The notes under the pieces are model-generated. The model saw nothing but the letters and a program-made list of their open reading frames with translations, ran no database searches and was not told the DNA's origin. Shown here piece after piece: positions 35,516 through 44,197 of a DNA stretch of 64,000 bases. The translations under genes were made by a program, and so were the position numbers. Numbering within the stretch: the stretch's first letter is position 1; each line of letters starts with the position of its first letter. The DNA is from Adlercreutzia agrestimuris (GTDB lineage: Bacteria > Actinomycetota > Coriobacteriia > Coriobacteriales > Eggerthellaceae), in NCBI RefSeq assembly GCF_943193125.1, contig NZ_CALPCX010000002.1, forward strand, positions 496,001 to 560,000. Direction: 5' to 3'.

Positions 35516-35938
35516 ATGGTTGAATTGACCGATGAACAAATTGCGCAAGAAGAGGCATTTCTTGAGGGCATTCCGCGCATCAATATTGGCGCTTTGTTTT
35601 TGCCGCCGGTGTGGGGAGCTGCACATGGGTTTTGGGTATCACTGCTGTTCTATCCGCTTTGGTTGGTTGCAGACAACCTCTTTTTTGCTGCCTATACGGA
35701 GCGCACTTTCTTTTCTATTGCCATTGCGTTAGTGGTGTTTATTTCACTTTTGCTGGGCACTATTGCCTTTTCGCTTATTGGCCAGCCTTTGGCTGCGCAT
35801 AGAGCAGCAGCTCAAGGATTGGATAAACCCACGTATCTTCGTCGTCAAAAGGTATGGGCTGTAGTAAGTGTTGTAGTGGGTCTTATCATGATTGCGTCAG
35901 CCACGTATTACAATCTTTTCTTACGTGCTGGTCTCTAA
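35516..35938 (+). CDS. Small membrane protein in hydrogenase cluster
   Basis: A 140-residue protein with a short acidic N-terminus and three likely membrane helices (about 33-50, 60-85 and 110-130). INIGALFLPPVWGAAHGF resembles DUF2628-like small membrane proteins, but the match is loose. It lies between hyaC and the maturation protease gene, so it may help assemble or anchor the hydrogenase; it could equally be a bystander. ATG 35516 follows AGGGGGA; the frame upstream runs through the hairpin and is not coding. Confidence 0.6.
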   Translation: MVELTDEQIAQEEAFLEGIPRINIGALFLPPVWGAAHGFWVSLLFYPLWLVADNLFFAAYTERTFFSIAIALVVFISLLLGTIAFSLIGQPLAAHRAAAQGLDKPTYLRRQKVWAVVSVVVGLIMIASATYYNLFLRAGL

Positions 35939-35960
35939 TCTGAATATCGGAGAGTAAAAA

Positions 35961-36455
35961 ATGAGCAAACGCATAGCAGTGTTTTGTGTTGGCAATAAGC
36001 TCATGTTAGATGACGGACTTGGTCCTGCAGTATATGACGCCCTGGTTGATTCCTACGACTTTCCAGAAAACGTTGATGTGTATGACCTGGGATGCTTGAG
36101 CATGGATTTACTTGATGCTGTGCGAGACTATGACGTCATCATTACGGTTGATGCGGTTGACGGAACCGACGCAGCTCCGGGAACCGTTTTTCGTTTTGAA
36201 CCTGATGCTATGGCGCGCCATAGTGGAGCTACGGCATCTCTTCATGATCTGAAGCTTGTAGATTTGTTTGATGCGGCATTCTTGCTTGGTTATGAGGCGC
36301 AGGGACTCTGTCTTGGCATGCAAGTAGAGAATCCCTCGCCTTCGGAACTAGCAATTGGTCTTACACCTGCTGTTGAGGCGTCATTGCCGCTTTTGGTGGA
36401 CACAGTTGCCGGAGAGTTAGCACGTTTAGGTTATCCGCTTACGAAGAGAAATTAG
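35961..36455 (+). CDS. hyaD: Hydrogenase maturation endopeptidase
   Basis: A 164-residue protease of family M52 that cuts the C-terminal extension of the large subunit once Ni is in place. Ni-sensing acid residues are in VGNKLMLDDGLGPAVYDAL and TVDAVDG, and the histidine is in ASLHDLKLVDLF. Its substrate is most likely HyaB (33061-34707), which carries a 20-residue extension; the other large subunit in this window has none. It follows the small membrane protein by 22 bases and overlaps the convergent DUF488 gene by 17 bases. Confidence 0.93.
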   Translation: MSKRIAVFCVGNKLMLDDGLGPAVYDALVDSYDFPENVDVYDLGCLSMDLLDAVRDYDVIITVDAVDGTDAAPGTVFRFEPDAMARHSGATASLHDLKLVDLFDAAFLLGYEAQGLCLGMQVENPSPSELAIGLTPAVEASLPLLVDTVAGELARLGYPLTKRN

Positions 36456-36870
36456 GAAGCGCTTCAGTAAGAACTTCAACGAGCACTTCTGCATGACTTC
36501 GACGCTTATCAGTTGCTGTGCCCACAATTGCAACTGAGTTATAAGAGCCGTATTTCTTAAAAAAGTCAGCTACGGCATTTCGCTCTTGTAAATCTCTTTT
36601 GTATGCAGCGGCGTAATCTTGCCAACTCATGGTCTTATGAAGGTACGCACTCAGATCATTTGCGGTAGGAGAGAACTCCGGATCGTGTACATAGGTTGCA
36701 TCTTCAATTTCGCGAACAAAATAATCCAAATCTTGTTCTTTGGTGAAACCAGCCAGTTGGTTGGTGTTGTGTAAACGCACATCAAGAACAAGATCTGTCT
36801 TCCATGCTTGGAGTCGCTCAAAGAAATGCTCTGCCGATGTCTGGTAGGCACTGATATCGTGAATTTGCAT
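36439..36870 (-). CDS. DUF488 family protein
   Basis: A 143-residue protein related to DUF488. The opening strand and LVLDVRLHNTNQLAGFTK match the family's start. The usual Cys-His-Arg motif near the C-terminus is not present: the matching place reads VGTATDKRRSHAEVLVEVL. It may therefore lack the activity of better-kept members. The start at 36870 follows AAAGAAGG. It overlaps hyaD at the 3' ends by 17 bases and is followed upstream by a 74-base gap to the aldo/keto reductase. Confidence 0.75.
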   Translation of the reverse strand: MQIHDISAYQTSAEHFFERLQAWKTDLVLDVRLHNTNQLAGFTKEQDLDYFVREIEDATYVHDPEFSPTANDLSAYLHKTMSWQDYAAAYKRDLQERNAVADFFKKYGSYNSVAIVGTATDKRRSHAEVLVEVLTEALPNFSS

Positions 36871-36944
36871 AGGTTGCCTTCTTTCGGTGCTGTGTTATGC
36901 CACAAGGTGTATTCCAGATTAGGTACAGCTTGTGACAAAGAGAG

Positions 36945-38090
36945 CTAGCACCCAAAGAAAGCGGCTGCTTTATCCATCCTCTGAGCGATAGGTACTCCAA
37001 ACGGACAACGAGGCTCGCATGCTTGACAGTGGGTGCAAGCTGATGCTTTGTGTTCAAGCTCAGTGTAATGCGTTTGTGCGCCTGTGTTTTCGTCAGGGCG
37101 AAGCGATGCTAGATCGTAAAGTTTATTGACGAGTGCAATATTAATCTTGACGCTGCATGGGGCACAGTGTCCGCAATAGGTGCACTGACCAGCAAAGGCA
37201 TGGCTTGGAGCTTGTGCTAAAACAGAAGCATAATCACGTTCTTCGGAGGTGGCGCTCATATAATCAATGGCTTGAGCAATCTGGTCGGTGCTCTCGGCTC
37301 CAACAAGAACGCTTGCCACTGCAGGACGCGTAAGTGCGTAGTGGAGGCACTGTGTTGGAGTGAGGGCAACACCAAAGGGTGAAGCTTGTGCGTCTAGGAG
37401 GCGACCTCCTGCATAAGCTTTCATGACCGTAATGGCAGTTTTGGTGTGCTCAGCAAGCGCATAGAGGCGAGCGCGATCAGGATCAATGTTGTTGCAACCC
37501 TCTATTCGAGAACTCGCATAAAGCTCGTCGAGTGTTGTTTGAGCTGGAGCTAAATCAAAAGCAGGGTTGAGACTAAACATGATCATTTCAATCTCAGGAT
37601 GCAGGCATGCGTGCTTTGCCACTTCTACATCGTGCGTTGAAAGACCAATGTGCTTAATTACGTGCGTTTCCTTGAGCGTGCGCATGTAGTCCATAAAAGT
37701 ACCCTCTACGATAGCATTGAAATCTTTCATTTCGTCTACGTAGTGAATCATACCTAAATCAATATAGTCGGTATTGAGGCGGCAGAGGAGATCTTCAAAT
37801 GCTGGACGCACTTTATCTAAATCACGCGTGCGAACATATTGGCCGTTTTGCCAAGTTGAGCCAACATGACCTTGGATGATCCATTTATCGCGCATGCCCG
37901 CCAAACCACGACCAAGCGCATCGCGTATTGCAGGATCGCTCATCCAACAATCAACAAGGTTGACTCCTCTTTCAGACGCATAAATCATCATTTCGCGAAT
38001 TGCATCATCTGACATTTTGCCAATCCATTCGCCACCAAAGCCAATTTCGCTGACTGAAAGATTGGTTGTTCCTAAAACGCGATAATTCAT
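36945..38090 (-). CDS. Aldo/keto reductase with C-terminal [4Fe-4S] domain
   Basis: A 381-residue cytoplasmic oxidoreductase. The AKR barrel starts MNYRVLGTTNLSVSEIGFGG and includes NLVDCWMSDPAIRDALGRGL and DYIDLGMIHYVDEMKDF. The C-terminal 100 residues contain two cysteine groups, CTYCGHCAPC and ACTHCQACEPRCPFGVPI, the ferredoxin-like tail found in anaerobe AKRs. NADPH use is assumed from the family; the substrate is unknown. ATG 38090 follows AAAGGAG at 8 bases; the frame remains open to 38297 but that overlaps nth, so the shorter form is chosen. Confidence 0.9.
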   Translation of the reverse strand: MNYRVLGTTNLSVSEIGFGGEWIGKMSDDAIREMMIYASERGVNLVDCWMSDPAIRDALGRGLAGMRDKWIIQGHVGSTWQNGQYVRTRDLDKVRPAFEDLLCRLNTDYIDLGMIHYVDEMKDFNAIVEGTFMDYMRTLKETHVIKHIGLSTHDVEVAKHACLHPEIEMIMFSLNPAFDLAPAQTTLDELYASSRIEGCNNIDPDRARLYALAEHTKTAITVMKAYAGGRLLDAQASPFGVALTPTQCLHYALTRPAVASVLVGAESTDQIAQAIDYMSATSEERDYASVLAQAPSHAFAGQCTYCGHCAPCSVKINIALVNKLYDLASLRPDENTGAQTHYTELEHKASACTHCQACEPRCPFGVPIAQRMDKAAAFFGC

Positions 38091-38103
38091 ATGTGTAGCT
38101 CCT

Positions 38104-38763
38104 TTACCACGTACCACGACTTGGACAGAGATCCCCAATAAAGCAATCTGCGCAGTGGGGATTGCGCGCGCAACAGAATTCGCGCCCAAAATGCACCCAT
38201 TGATGGTTGATAAACAGCCAATCTGACTTGGGATAGAGTTTGAGAAGCTTCGCTTCTGTTTTTGCGGGGGTGTCATCATTGCGCGTAGCGAAACCAAGGC
38301 GATGTGCTATGCGAAACACATGGGTATCCACCGCAATGCCTTGAGGATCGCGAAATGCTTCGCACATAACACAGTTAGCAGTTTTGCGGCCCACACCGGG
38401 AAGTTTCTGGAGTTCGTCAACGTCTGCGGGTACTTCGCCGCTAAACTCTGAACAGAGCGTTTGAGCAAGTGCCACAAGGTTTTTGGCTTTTGAGCGATAA
38501 AAACCAAGGGGATGGATGATTTCCTCAACTTCATTAAGAGAAGCGCTTGCAAGTGCGGCAGGGTCTGCGAATCGTGCAAAAAGATGAGGGGTGATCTTAT
38601 TTACGGCTGCATCAGTGCACTGTGCCGACAATACAACAGCAACGGTAAGGGTAAAGGGGGAGGTGTAATCAAGAGAGCACGCACCTTCACCATAATAGTC
38701 AAACATGCGCTGTTCAATTACGGCAGCACGTTCTCGCTTTGCAGTTAGGGTTTCGCGTGGCAT
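38104..38763 (-). CDS. nth: Endonuclease III
   Basis: A 219-residue bifunctional DNA glycosylase/AP lyase for oxidised pyrimidines. The HhH motif LPGVGRKTANCV carries the catalytic lysine and IAVDTHVFRIAHRLG the catalytic aspartate. The C-terminal cysteine set CCARNPHCADCFIGDLC binds the [4Fe-4S] cluster. Length is normal. It probably shares a transcript with the aldo/keto reductase that begins 13 bases past its stop. It diverges from mfd across 173 bases. Confidence 0.96.
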   Translation of the reverse strand: MPRETLTAKRERAAVIEQRMFDYYGEGACSLDYTSPFTLTVAVVLSAQCTDAAVNKITPHLFARFADPAALASASLNEVEEIIHPLGFYRSKAKNLVALAQTLCSEFSGEVPADVDELQKLPGVGRKTANCVMCEAFRDPQGIAVDTHVFRIAHRLGFATRNDDTPAKTEAKLLKLYPKSDWLFINHQWVHFGREFCCARNPHCADCFIGDLCPSRGTW

Positions 38764-38936
38764 ACATCCTCCTACGATTTGGTAATACGCTTATGATAAT
38801 GCATTACATGGCTCAAACAAGTGTGCTCTGACGTGGTAAACTTGCTGATCGCGAAAGGTTTATTCACAAGCTTTGTGACTACTTTTTAAGAAGGCGCGCA
38901 AAGCATTTCGCACAAGGCAATAAAGAAAGGTCGCGC

Positions 38937-41900
38937 ATGCTCATAGATTCGCTGACATTTGTGTTGGAAAAGTCAGAATGTCTTGAAACTTTTTGGAAAA
39001 AACTTGATAGCGGCGAAGATGGCACGCTTGGGGTTGCATCCAGTGCGCGTCCTTTTTTGGTAGCAGCGCGCTTTGCTCATAAACCTCAGACGACGCTTGT
39101 AGTGCTTGCGGGCGAAGAAAGCGCCGTATCTTTTGCGCGTAGCGTAGCGGCTTATCTTGGTGAAGAGCGCGTGTTGCGCTTTCCTGAGCGCACGGACTAT
39201 CCCTTCATCCCTAAAGCGGCACAGCCATCGGTGGTTGCGCGCCGCATGGAGGCGGCTCATGCGCTTGCAAGCGGAAAGGAAGTGGTGGTTGTAGCCAGTG
39301 CGCGTGCGTTGGTTCGCCAACTTGCTCCTGTTGAGGCGCGCGTTTCTGCTCCACTTGTTTTTACTGCAGGTACTGAACTTGAAGATGCGGCAGCAGCCAA
39401 TGCTGAAAACGCCTTAGCGTATGGATATCCTGCATCTTTTGAGGATGTGGCTTACGCGCTTGAGGCGCGCGGATATCAAAACACCGGAGAGCTTGAAGGG
39501 CCGGGTACATTTGCGGTGCGCGGAGGTACTATTGATGTATTTCCTGGTAACACTGTCTATCCGGTACGGCTTGATTTCTTCGGTGATGAGCTGGATGAAA
39601 TCCGCCGTATTGTTCCTTCAACAGGGCAAACAATCTCTAATTTAGATCAGATTGAGATATATCCCGTTATTGAATATGCGGCTACCCCTCAAACACTTGC
39701 GCGCGCCAGAAAGCAGCTTGAGGCACGGGCGCGCACAAACCAGACGCTGCGAGATGTGCTTGAGAAGCTTGATGGTGGTTTGCGTTTTGATGGTTCGGAC
39801 ATGCTGTTGACGCTGCTTTATGAGCAGACGGTGACCTTGGGTGATTATCTGTGCGAAGGCGCACTGGTAAGCATGATTGAGCCTCGTTCGCTTTTTGATG
39901 ACATGACGCATGTGTATGACGACATCGTAAGCCGTGCAAAAGGTTCTGGTATTGGAATTGAGGGTCTTTTTGCTGATGCAACGCATGTGAGTTTTGGCGA
40001 AGGACAGCGCGCAACCTATGTCTCCATTATGCAAGTGGGAAGTGCAGTTGATGACGATTTGCCTGTTAAACGTGTTGATGTTGCAGGCCACCCTGACAAG
40101 CTGTTTGGGCGCTTGAGGTCTTTGTGTGAGGCAGACTACGTCGTTGTTTTTAGTGCAAGCCATTTCCGTGCACGACAAGATATGAAGTTGGCATTTGTTG
40201 ATGAGGGGCTTCCTATACACGAAGTCTTAGACGTGTTAGAAAACACAACGCCACAAACGCCTGGTGCAGAAAAGCGCAAGCTGCGTCGTGGTGTGGTCAA
40301 TGTTGTTGATGTGGATGTGCCGCTTGGCATGATTATTCCCAAAGCAAAGCTGGCCATTATCAGTATGAATGATACGCAAGGCGCTTCAAGTGCTCGACAA
40401 AATAGAAGCATTGATATTACTGAGATCACCTTTCCCTTTAAGCCTGGTGACTACGTCGTGCATGCTATGCATGGTGTGGCTCATTTCAAAGAGTTGGTTC
40501 GTCAAGAGGTTGATGGAACGGCGCGAGATTATCTGCTCTTGGAATATGCTGAAGGGGATAAGCTTTATGTGCCTGTAGAGCAGCTTGATCGCGTTACGCG
40601 CTATGTGGGTCCGGAAGGTGCAAGCCCGCGTTTGACGCGCTTGAACACGGCAGATTGGTCGCGTGCTCTGCGCAAAGCGCGCGCTGCAACCAAAAAACTT
40701 GCATTTGATCTGGTGGATGTGTATGCACGGCGCGCCACAGTCCAAGGATATCGTTTTGGTCCTGATACCGTTGAGCAGCGTGAGATGGAAGAATCGTTCC
40801 CTTATATGGAAACACCTGATCAGCTGGCTGCTATTGCAGATGTGAAAGCTGATATGCAATCGGCTAAACCGATGGACAGGCTTATTTGTGGTGATGTTGG
40901 TTTTGGAAAGACCGAAGTTGCGCTTCGTGCTGCATTTAAAGCGGTGCAAGACCACAAGCAAGTCATGGTGCTTTGCCCAACAACAATTCTCGCACAGCAA
41001 CACTATACTTCGTTCAAAGATCGTTTTGATCCCTTTGGCGTGCGCGTGGAGGTGCTTTCGCGTTTTCGCAGTGCAGCTCAGCAAGCAGCAGCACTTCGCG
41101 GTTTTCAAGAAGGCGAGGTGGATGTTTTAGTAGGCACACATCGCCTGTTGAGTCGTGATGTGAATCCTCATGATTTGGGCTTGGTCATTATTGATGAAGA
41201 GCAGCGCTTCGGGGTTGGTCATAAAGAGCAATTAAAACACCTTCGCGAATCTATTGACGTGCTTACGTTATCTGCAACTCCTATTCCGAGAACTATGCAG
41301 ATGAGCTTGTCGGGCGTGCGAGATATGAGTCTCATTTTGACTCCTCCTGACGAGCGTCGTCCGGTGGAAGTGCACGTGGGCGAATGGGATCCTGATCTGG
41401 TGAGTGCGGCTATTAGGCGAGAGCTTGCGCGCGAAGGCCAGGTTTATTATGTTTCAAATCGCGTGCGCTCAATTGATGATGCGGTATCGCGTGTGGTGGC
41501 AGCTGCCGAAGAGGCGCGCGTGGGGGTTGCTCATGGACAAATGACCAAAGAGGAACTTGAGCGCGTTATGGAAGAATTTGCTGCAGGTAATCTGGATGTG
41601 TTGGTAGCTACAACAATTATTGAAAGTGGCATTGATAATCCTCATACCAACACGCTTATTATCGAAGACTCGCAGCGTTTGGGGTTGGCGCAGCTCTATC
41701 AGCTGAAAGGTCGTGTCGGGCGCTCCTCAACACAGGCATATGCCTACTTTATGTTCCCCGACAATGTGCCGCTCACCGAAGAGGCACAAGCACGTTTGAC
41801 GGCGCTTTCCGAATTCCAAGATTTAGGAAGCGGTATGCGAATTGCTATGCGCGATCTGGAAATTCGTGGTGCGGGAAGCATGCTTGGCGCTGAACAGTCA

Positions 41901-42443
41901 GGAAACATCTCTGCGGTTGGTTTTGATCTGTTTGCCCAAATGTTGGCACAGGCAGTTAATGCTACGCGCGAAGGTGATCTGAAGGCTCTGGAAGCTTTAC
42001 CGCCAGCGCTTTCAGATATTACCGTCAATGTTCCGGGTCATACCTATCTTCCCGAAGATTATGTGCCTGATGCAGATGAGCGTGTCTTGTGGTATAGGCG
42101 CATTGCTTCGGCTGATACTCTTGCTGCAGTAGAAGACGTCTTTAATGACCTGGTAGCCAAACGGCCCGATATGCCGCAAGCTACGATTAACTTGTTTGAA
42201 AAGGCACGTATTAAGGCGTTTGCTCACGAGCACTACATCAAGACTGTCTCTGTAACTGGAGGCAAGTTGGTGGTAGAACCAATTGATATTCCAAAATCAA
42301 AGCTGACTGAAATTCGTCGTGCAGGGGGAAGATATCTTGCCGACAAACGCAAACTTCAGCTTCCACTTCGCTACTTTAAGCTCGGAGAAGACGACAATTT
42401 GTTACCGCGCGTCGGGGCATTTTTGCGCGAGATGGAGGAGTAG
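38937..42443 (+). CDS. mfd: Transcription-repair coupling factor Mfd
   Basis: An 1168-residue ATP-dependent translocase that removes RNA polymerase stalled at DNA damage and recruits UvrA. In order: UvrB-homology region (RFPERTDYPFIP and RGGTIDVFPGN), RNA polymerase interaction domain (FPFKPGDYVVHAMHGVAHF), and helicase motifs: CGDVGFGKTEVALRAAFK (I), PTTILAQQH (Ia), IIDEEQRFGVGHKE (II), TLSATPIPRTM (III), IIESGIDNPHTNT (V), QLKGRVGRS (VI). A C-terminal TRCF domain follows. The start at 38937 follows AAAGG. The dipeptidase gene follows after two bases. Confidence 0.97.
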   Translation: MLIDSLTFVLEKSECLETFWKKLDSGEDGTLGVASSARPFLVAARFAHKPQTTLVVLAGEESAVSFARSVAAYLGEERVLRFPERTDYPFIPKAAQPSVVARRMEAAHALASGKEVVVVASARALVRQLAPVEARVSAPLVFTAGTELEDAAAANAENALAYGYPASFEDVAYALEARGYQNTGELEGPGTFAVRGGTIDVFPGNTVYPVRLDFFGDELDEIRRIVPSTGQTISNLDQIEIYPVIEYAATPQTLARARKQLEARARTNQTLRDVLEKLDGGLRFDGSDMLLTLLYEQTVTLGDYLCEGALVSMIEPRSLFDDMTHVYDDIVSRAKGSGIGIEGLFADATHVSFGEGQRATYVSIMQVGSAVDDDLPVKRVDVAGHPDKLFGRLRSLCEADYVVVFSASHFRARQDMKLAFVDEGLPIHEVLDVLENTTPQTPGAEKRKLRRGVVNVVDVDVPLGMIIPKAKLAIISMNDTQGASSARQNRSIDITEITFPFKPGDYVVHAMHGVAHFKELVRQEVDGTARDYLLLEYAEGDKLYVPVEQLDRVTRYVGPEGASPRLTRLNTADWSRALRKARAATKKLAFDLVDVYARRATVQGYRFGPDTVEQREMEESFPYMETPDQLAAIADVKADMQSAKPMDRLICGDVGFGKTEVALRAAFKAVQDHKQVMVLCPTTILAQQHYTSFKDRFDPFGVRVEVLSRFRSAAQQAAALRGFQEGEVDVLVGTHRLLSRDVNPHDLGLVIIDEEQRFGVGHKEQLKHLRESIDVLTLSATPIPRTMQMSLSGVRDMSLILTPPDERRPVEVHVGEWDPDLVSAAIRRELAREGQVYYVSNRVRSIDDAVSRVVAAAEEARVGVAHGQMTKEELERVMEEFAAGNLDVLVATTIIESGIDNPHTNTLIIEDSQRLGLAQLYQLKGRVGRSSTQAYAYFMFPDNVPLTEEAQARLTALSEFQDLGSGMRIAMRDLEIRGAGSMLGAEQSGNISAVGFDLFAQMLAQAVNATREGDLKALEALPPALSDITVNVPGHTYLPEDYVPDADERVLWYRRIASADTLAAVEDVFNDLVAKRPDMPQATINLFEKARIKAFAHEHYIKTVSVTGGKLVVEPIDIPKSKLTEIRRAGGRYLADKRKLQLPLRYFKLGEDDNLLPRVGAFLREMEE

Positions 42444-42445
42444 AT

Positions 42446-43573
42446 ATGGCACATGCATCTCAGGCAAACACGCATCAAGGGAGCTTTGCCACACTGGATA
42501 CGCTCGGCGCAGATGAAGCGCGTCTTTTGGCGCAGGTAAGCGGGGTCGGTTTAGATAATCTTGCCGTATTAGATTCGCGCCTGCGGGTGTTTGACCTGCA
42601 TTGCGACACGCTAGATCGGTTGGTGTTGGTGCATGAACCAAATGATTTGGGTGGTTTTGCTGAGCAGTTTAGTGGTGGTAATTTAGAGCGCATGCGTTCG
42701 CTTGATGATAACGATGCTCACATCAGCCTTGCGCGTATGAGCTCATATGCTTGGTGTCAGTGCTTCGCTATCTTTGTTCCTGACGGGCAAGACGCTAATC
42801 AAGCCTGGGATTTTTTTGAGCGTATGTACGACTATTTTTCAGACCAGATGCAGCGGTGGGAATCGCTTGTGCAACAGGCGTTTTCTCCCTGTGAGGTGAG
42901 CGCGGTATTAGCCGAGCGTAAAACAGCGGCACTTTTAACCATTGAGGGTGCACCTTTTTTGTCGAACGAGGTAGACGCAGAGTCGCGTTTGGATGAACTT
43001 GCTGAAAAGGGCGTTTGCATGATAACGCTCACCTGGAATGGTCCAAATGCACTTGGTAGCGGACATGATACGCGCAATGGGCTTTCATCGTTTGGTCGCG
43101 CGATGATCCGCGAACTTGAGGCACGCAATATTGCAATTGATGTATCTCACCTCAACGACGAAGGCTTCAAAGACGTTTGTCGGGTGGCCACAAAGCCTTT
43201 TGTCGCTTCGCACTCAAACGCGCGTAGTGTATGTGGGCACCCTCGCAACCTTGCAGATTGGCAGCTACGTGAGTTGGCCGAACGAGGTGGAGTTGTGGGG
43301 CTTAATTTCTGTCGAGACTTTCTCTCGGATATGCATGCTTTGCCAACGAAAACTGACGTATTGCGCCACGTAGATCATATTCTTGAAGTTGCAGGTGAAG
43401 ACGTTCTTGCGCTGGGCAGTGATTATGATGGTTGCGATGTACCTCTGTGGCTGGAGCCTTGTGACAAAATAGGGGATCTCTTTGCGCTGTTGTCCGACGA
43501 GTTTGGTGAAGACCTTGCCCGTAAAATCTTCTTTGATAACGCCTTTGCATTCTTTGAGCGTGTGAACGCATAG
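42446..43573 (+). CDS. Membrane dipeptidase (peptidase M19)
   Basis: A 375-residue dizinc dipeptidase of the renal dipeptidase family. Metal and active-site segments are VFDLHCDTLDRL, LLTIEGAPFL, ITLTWNGPNALGSGHD, IAIDVSHLNDEGF, PFVASHSNAR and LALGSDYDG. There is no signal peptide, so it acts in the cytoplasm, probably on short peptides, including D-amino acid-containing ones by family knowledge. ATG 42446 uses the GGAGGAG inside the end of mfd as its ribosome site, so the two are translationally linked. Confidence 0.93.
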   Translation: MAHASQANTHQGSFATLDTLGADEARLLAQVSGVGLDNLAVLDSRLRVFDLHCDTLDRLVLVHEPNDLGGFAEQFSGGNLERMRSLDDNDAHISLARMSSYAWCQCFAIFVPDGQDANQAWDFFERMYDYFSDQMQRWESLVQQAFSPCEVSAVLAERKTAALLTIEGAPFLSNEVDAESRLDELAEKGVCMITLTWNGPNALGSGHDTRNGLSSFGRAMIRELEARNIAIDVSHLNDEGFKDVCRVATKPFVASHSNARSVCGHPRNLADWQLRELAERGGVVGLNFCRDFLSDMHALPTKTDVLRHVDHILEVAGEDVLALGSDYDGCDVPLWLEPCDKIGDLFALLSDEFGEDLARKIFFDNAFAFFERVNA

Positions 43574-43638
43574 CTGACTTGCAGCGCAAGTGTGTTTGAA
43601 TAACACCGTGGTTTGAAGCTTTTGTGCGTTCTCTTGCG

Positions 43639-43684
43639 TTAGTCCGATATCGTACTATTATGTAATGGTACGAAATCGGACTAA
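43639..43684. promoter_or_regulatory. Probable MarR operator
   Basis: Seventeen-base arms (43639-43655 and 43668-43684) are complementary with one mismatch and lie 12 bases apart. The arm core is TAGTCCGATATCGTAC. The dyad ends 12 bases before the marR start and covers the likely promoter or leader, so the regulator probably represses its own operon here. Confidence 0.75.
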
Positions 43685-43695
43685 TGGGGATATCT

Positions 43696-44142
43696 ATGCA
43701 AAATCAAATGGCAGGCGCACTTCGCGCTTACAATGAGCTTTTCCGTAAAGAGAATGAACTCTATCATCACGTTGCTGATCGGTTGGGGCTATCTGATAGC
43801 GCCTTTAATATTTTGTATGCCATCTATGATTCCGATCTCGGGTGCACACAAAAAGAGATTTGCACCTTTACAGGACTCCCTAAACAAACGGTACATTCAT
43901 CTATTCGAAAAATGGTGGAGCAGGGATATCTTTATACCAAAGCGCAGGGTAAAGTGGTTCGTGTTTATTTCACCGATACGGGCCATGTTCTTGCGAAGCG
44001 CTGTATAGAGCCTATTCAAGCTGCCGAAGAAGCTGCGTTTGGTGTCATGTCAAAGCAGGAGTGCGATGAGTTTCTTCGTCTTTTTACCCTCTATCTCAAG
44101 GGTCTTCAGGATAAGTTTGCTCATGTTTTAGATTCCCAATAG
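43696..44142 (+). CDS. MarR-family transcriptional regulator
   Basis: A 148-residue winged-helix repressor. LSDSAFNILYAIYDSDLGCT, KEICTFTGLPKQTVHSSIRK and the wing GYLYTKAQGKVVRVYFTDTG match the MarR fold, with dimerising helices at both ends. ATG 43696 is preferred to 43684 because GGGGA (43686-43690) sits 5 bases before it. A long palindrome stands just upstream. The MATE exporter gene follows after 55 bases, so the pair resembles a drug-responsive efflux module. The ligand is unknown. Confidence 0.9.
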   Translation: MQNQMAGALRAYNELFRKENELYHHVADRLGLSDSAFNILYAIYDSDLGCTQKEICTFTGLPKQTVHSSIRKMVEQGYLYTKAQGKVVRVYFTDTGHVLAKRCIEPIQAAEEAAFGVMSKQECDEFLRLFTLYLKGLQDKFAHVLDSQ

Positions 44143-44197
44143 CATCGCAAAAGCACTTTAACGAAAAGCATATATAAGATTACGAAAGCATATACCT

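Noticed and set aside
40386..41108. A 240-codon open frame on the minus strand inside mfd
   Set aside because: It lies wholly opposite conserved helicase motifs, has no ribosome site, and encodes no recognisable pattern; it is a shadow of codon bias.
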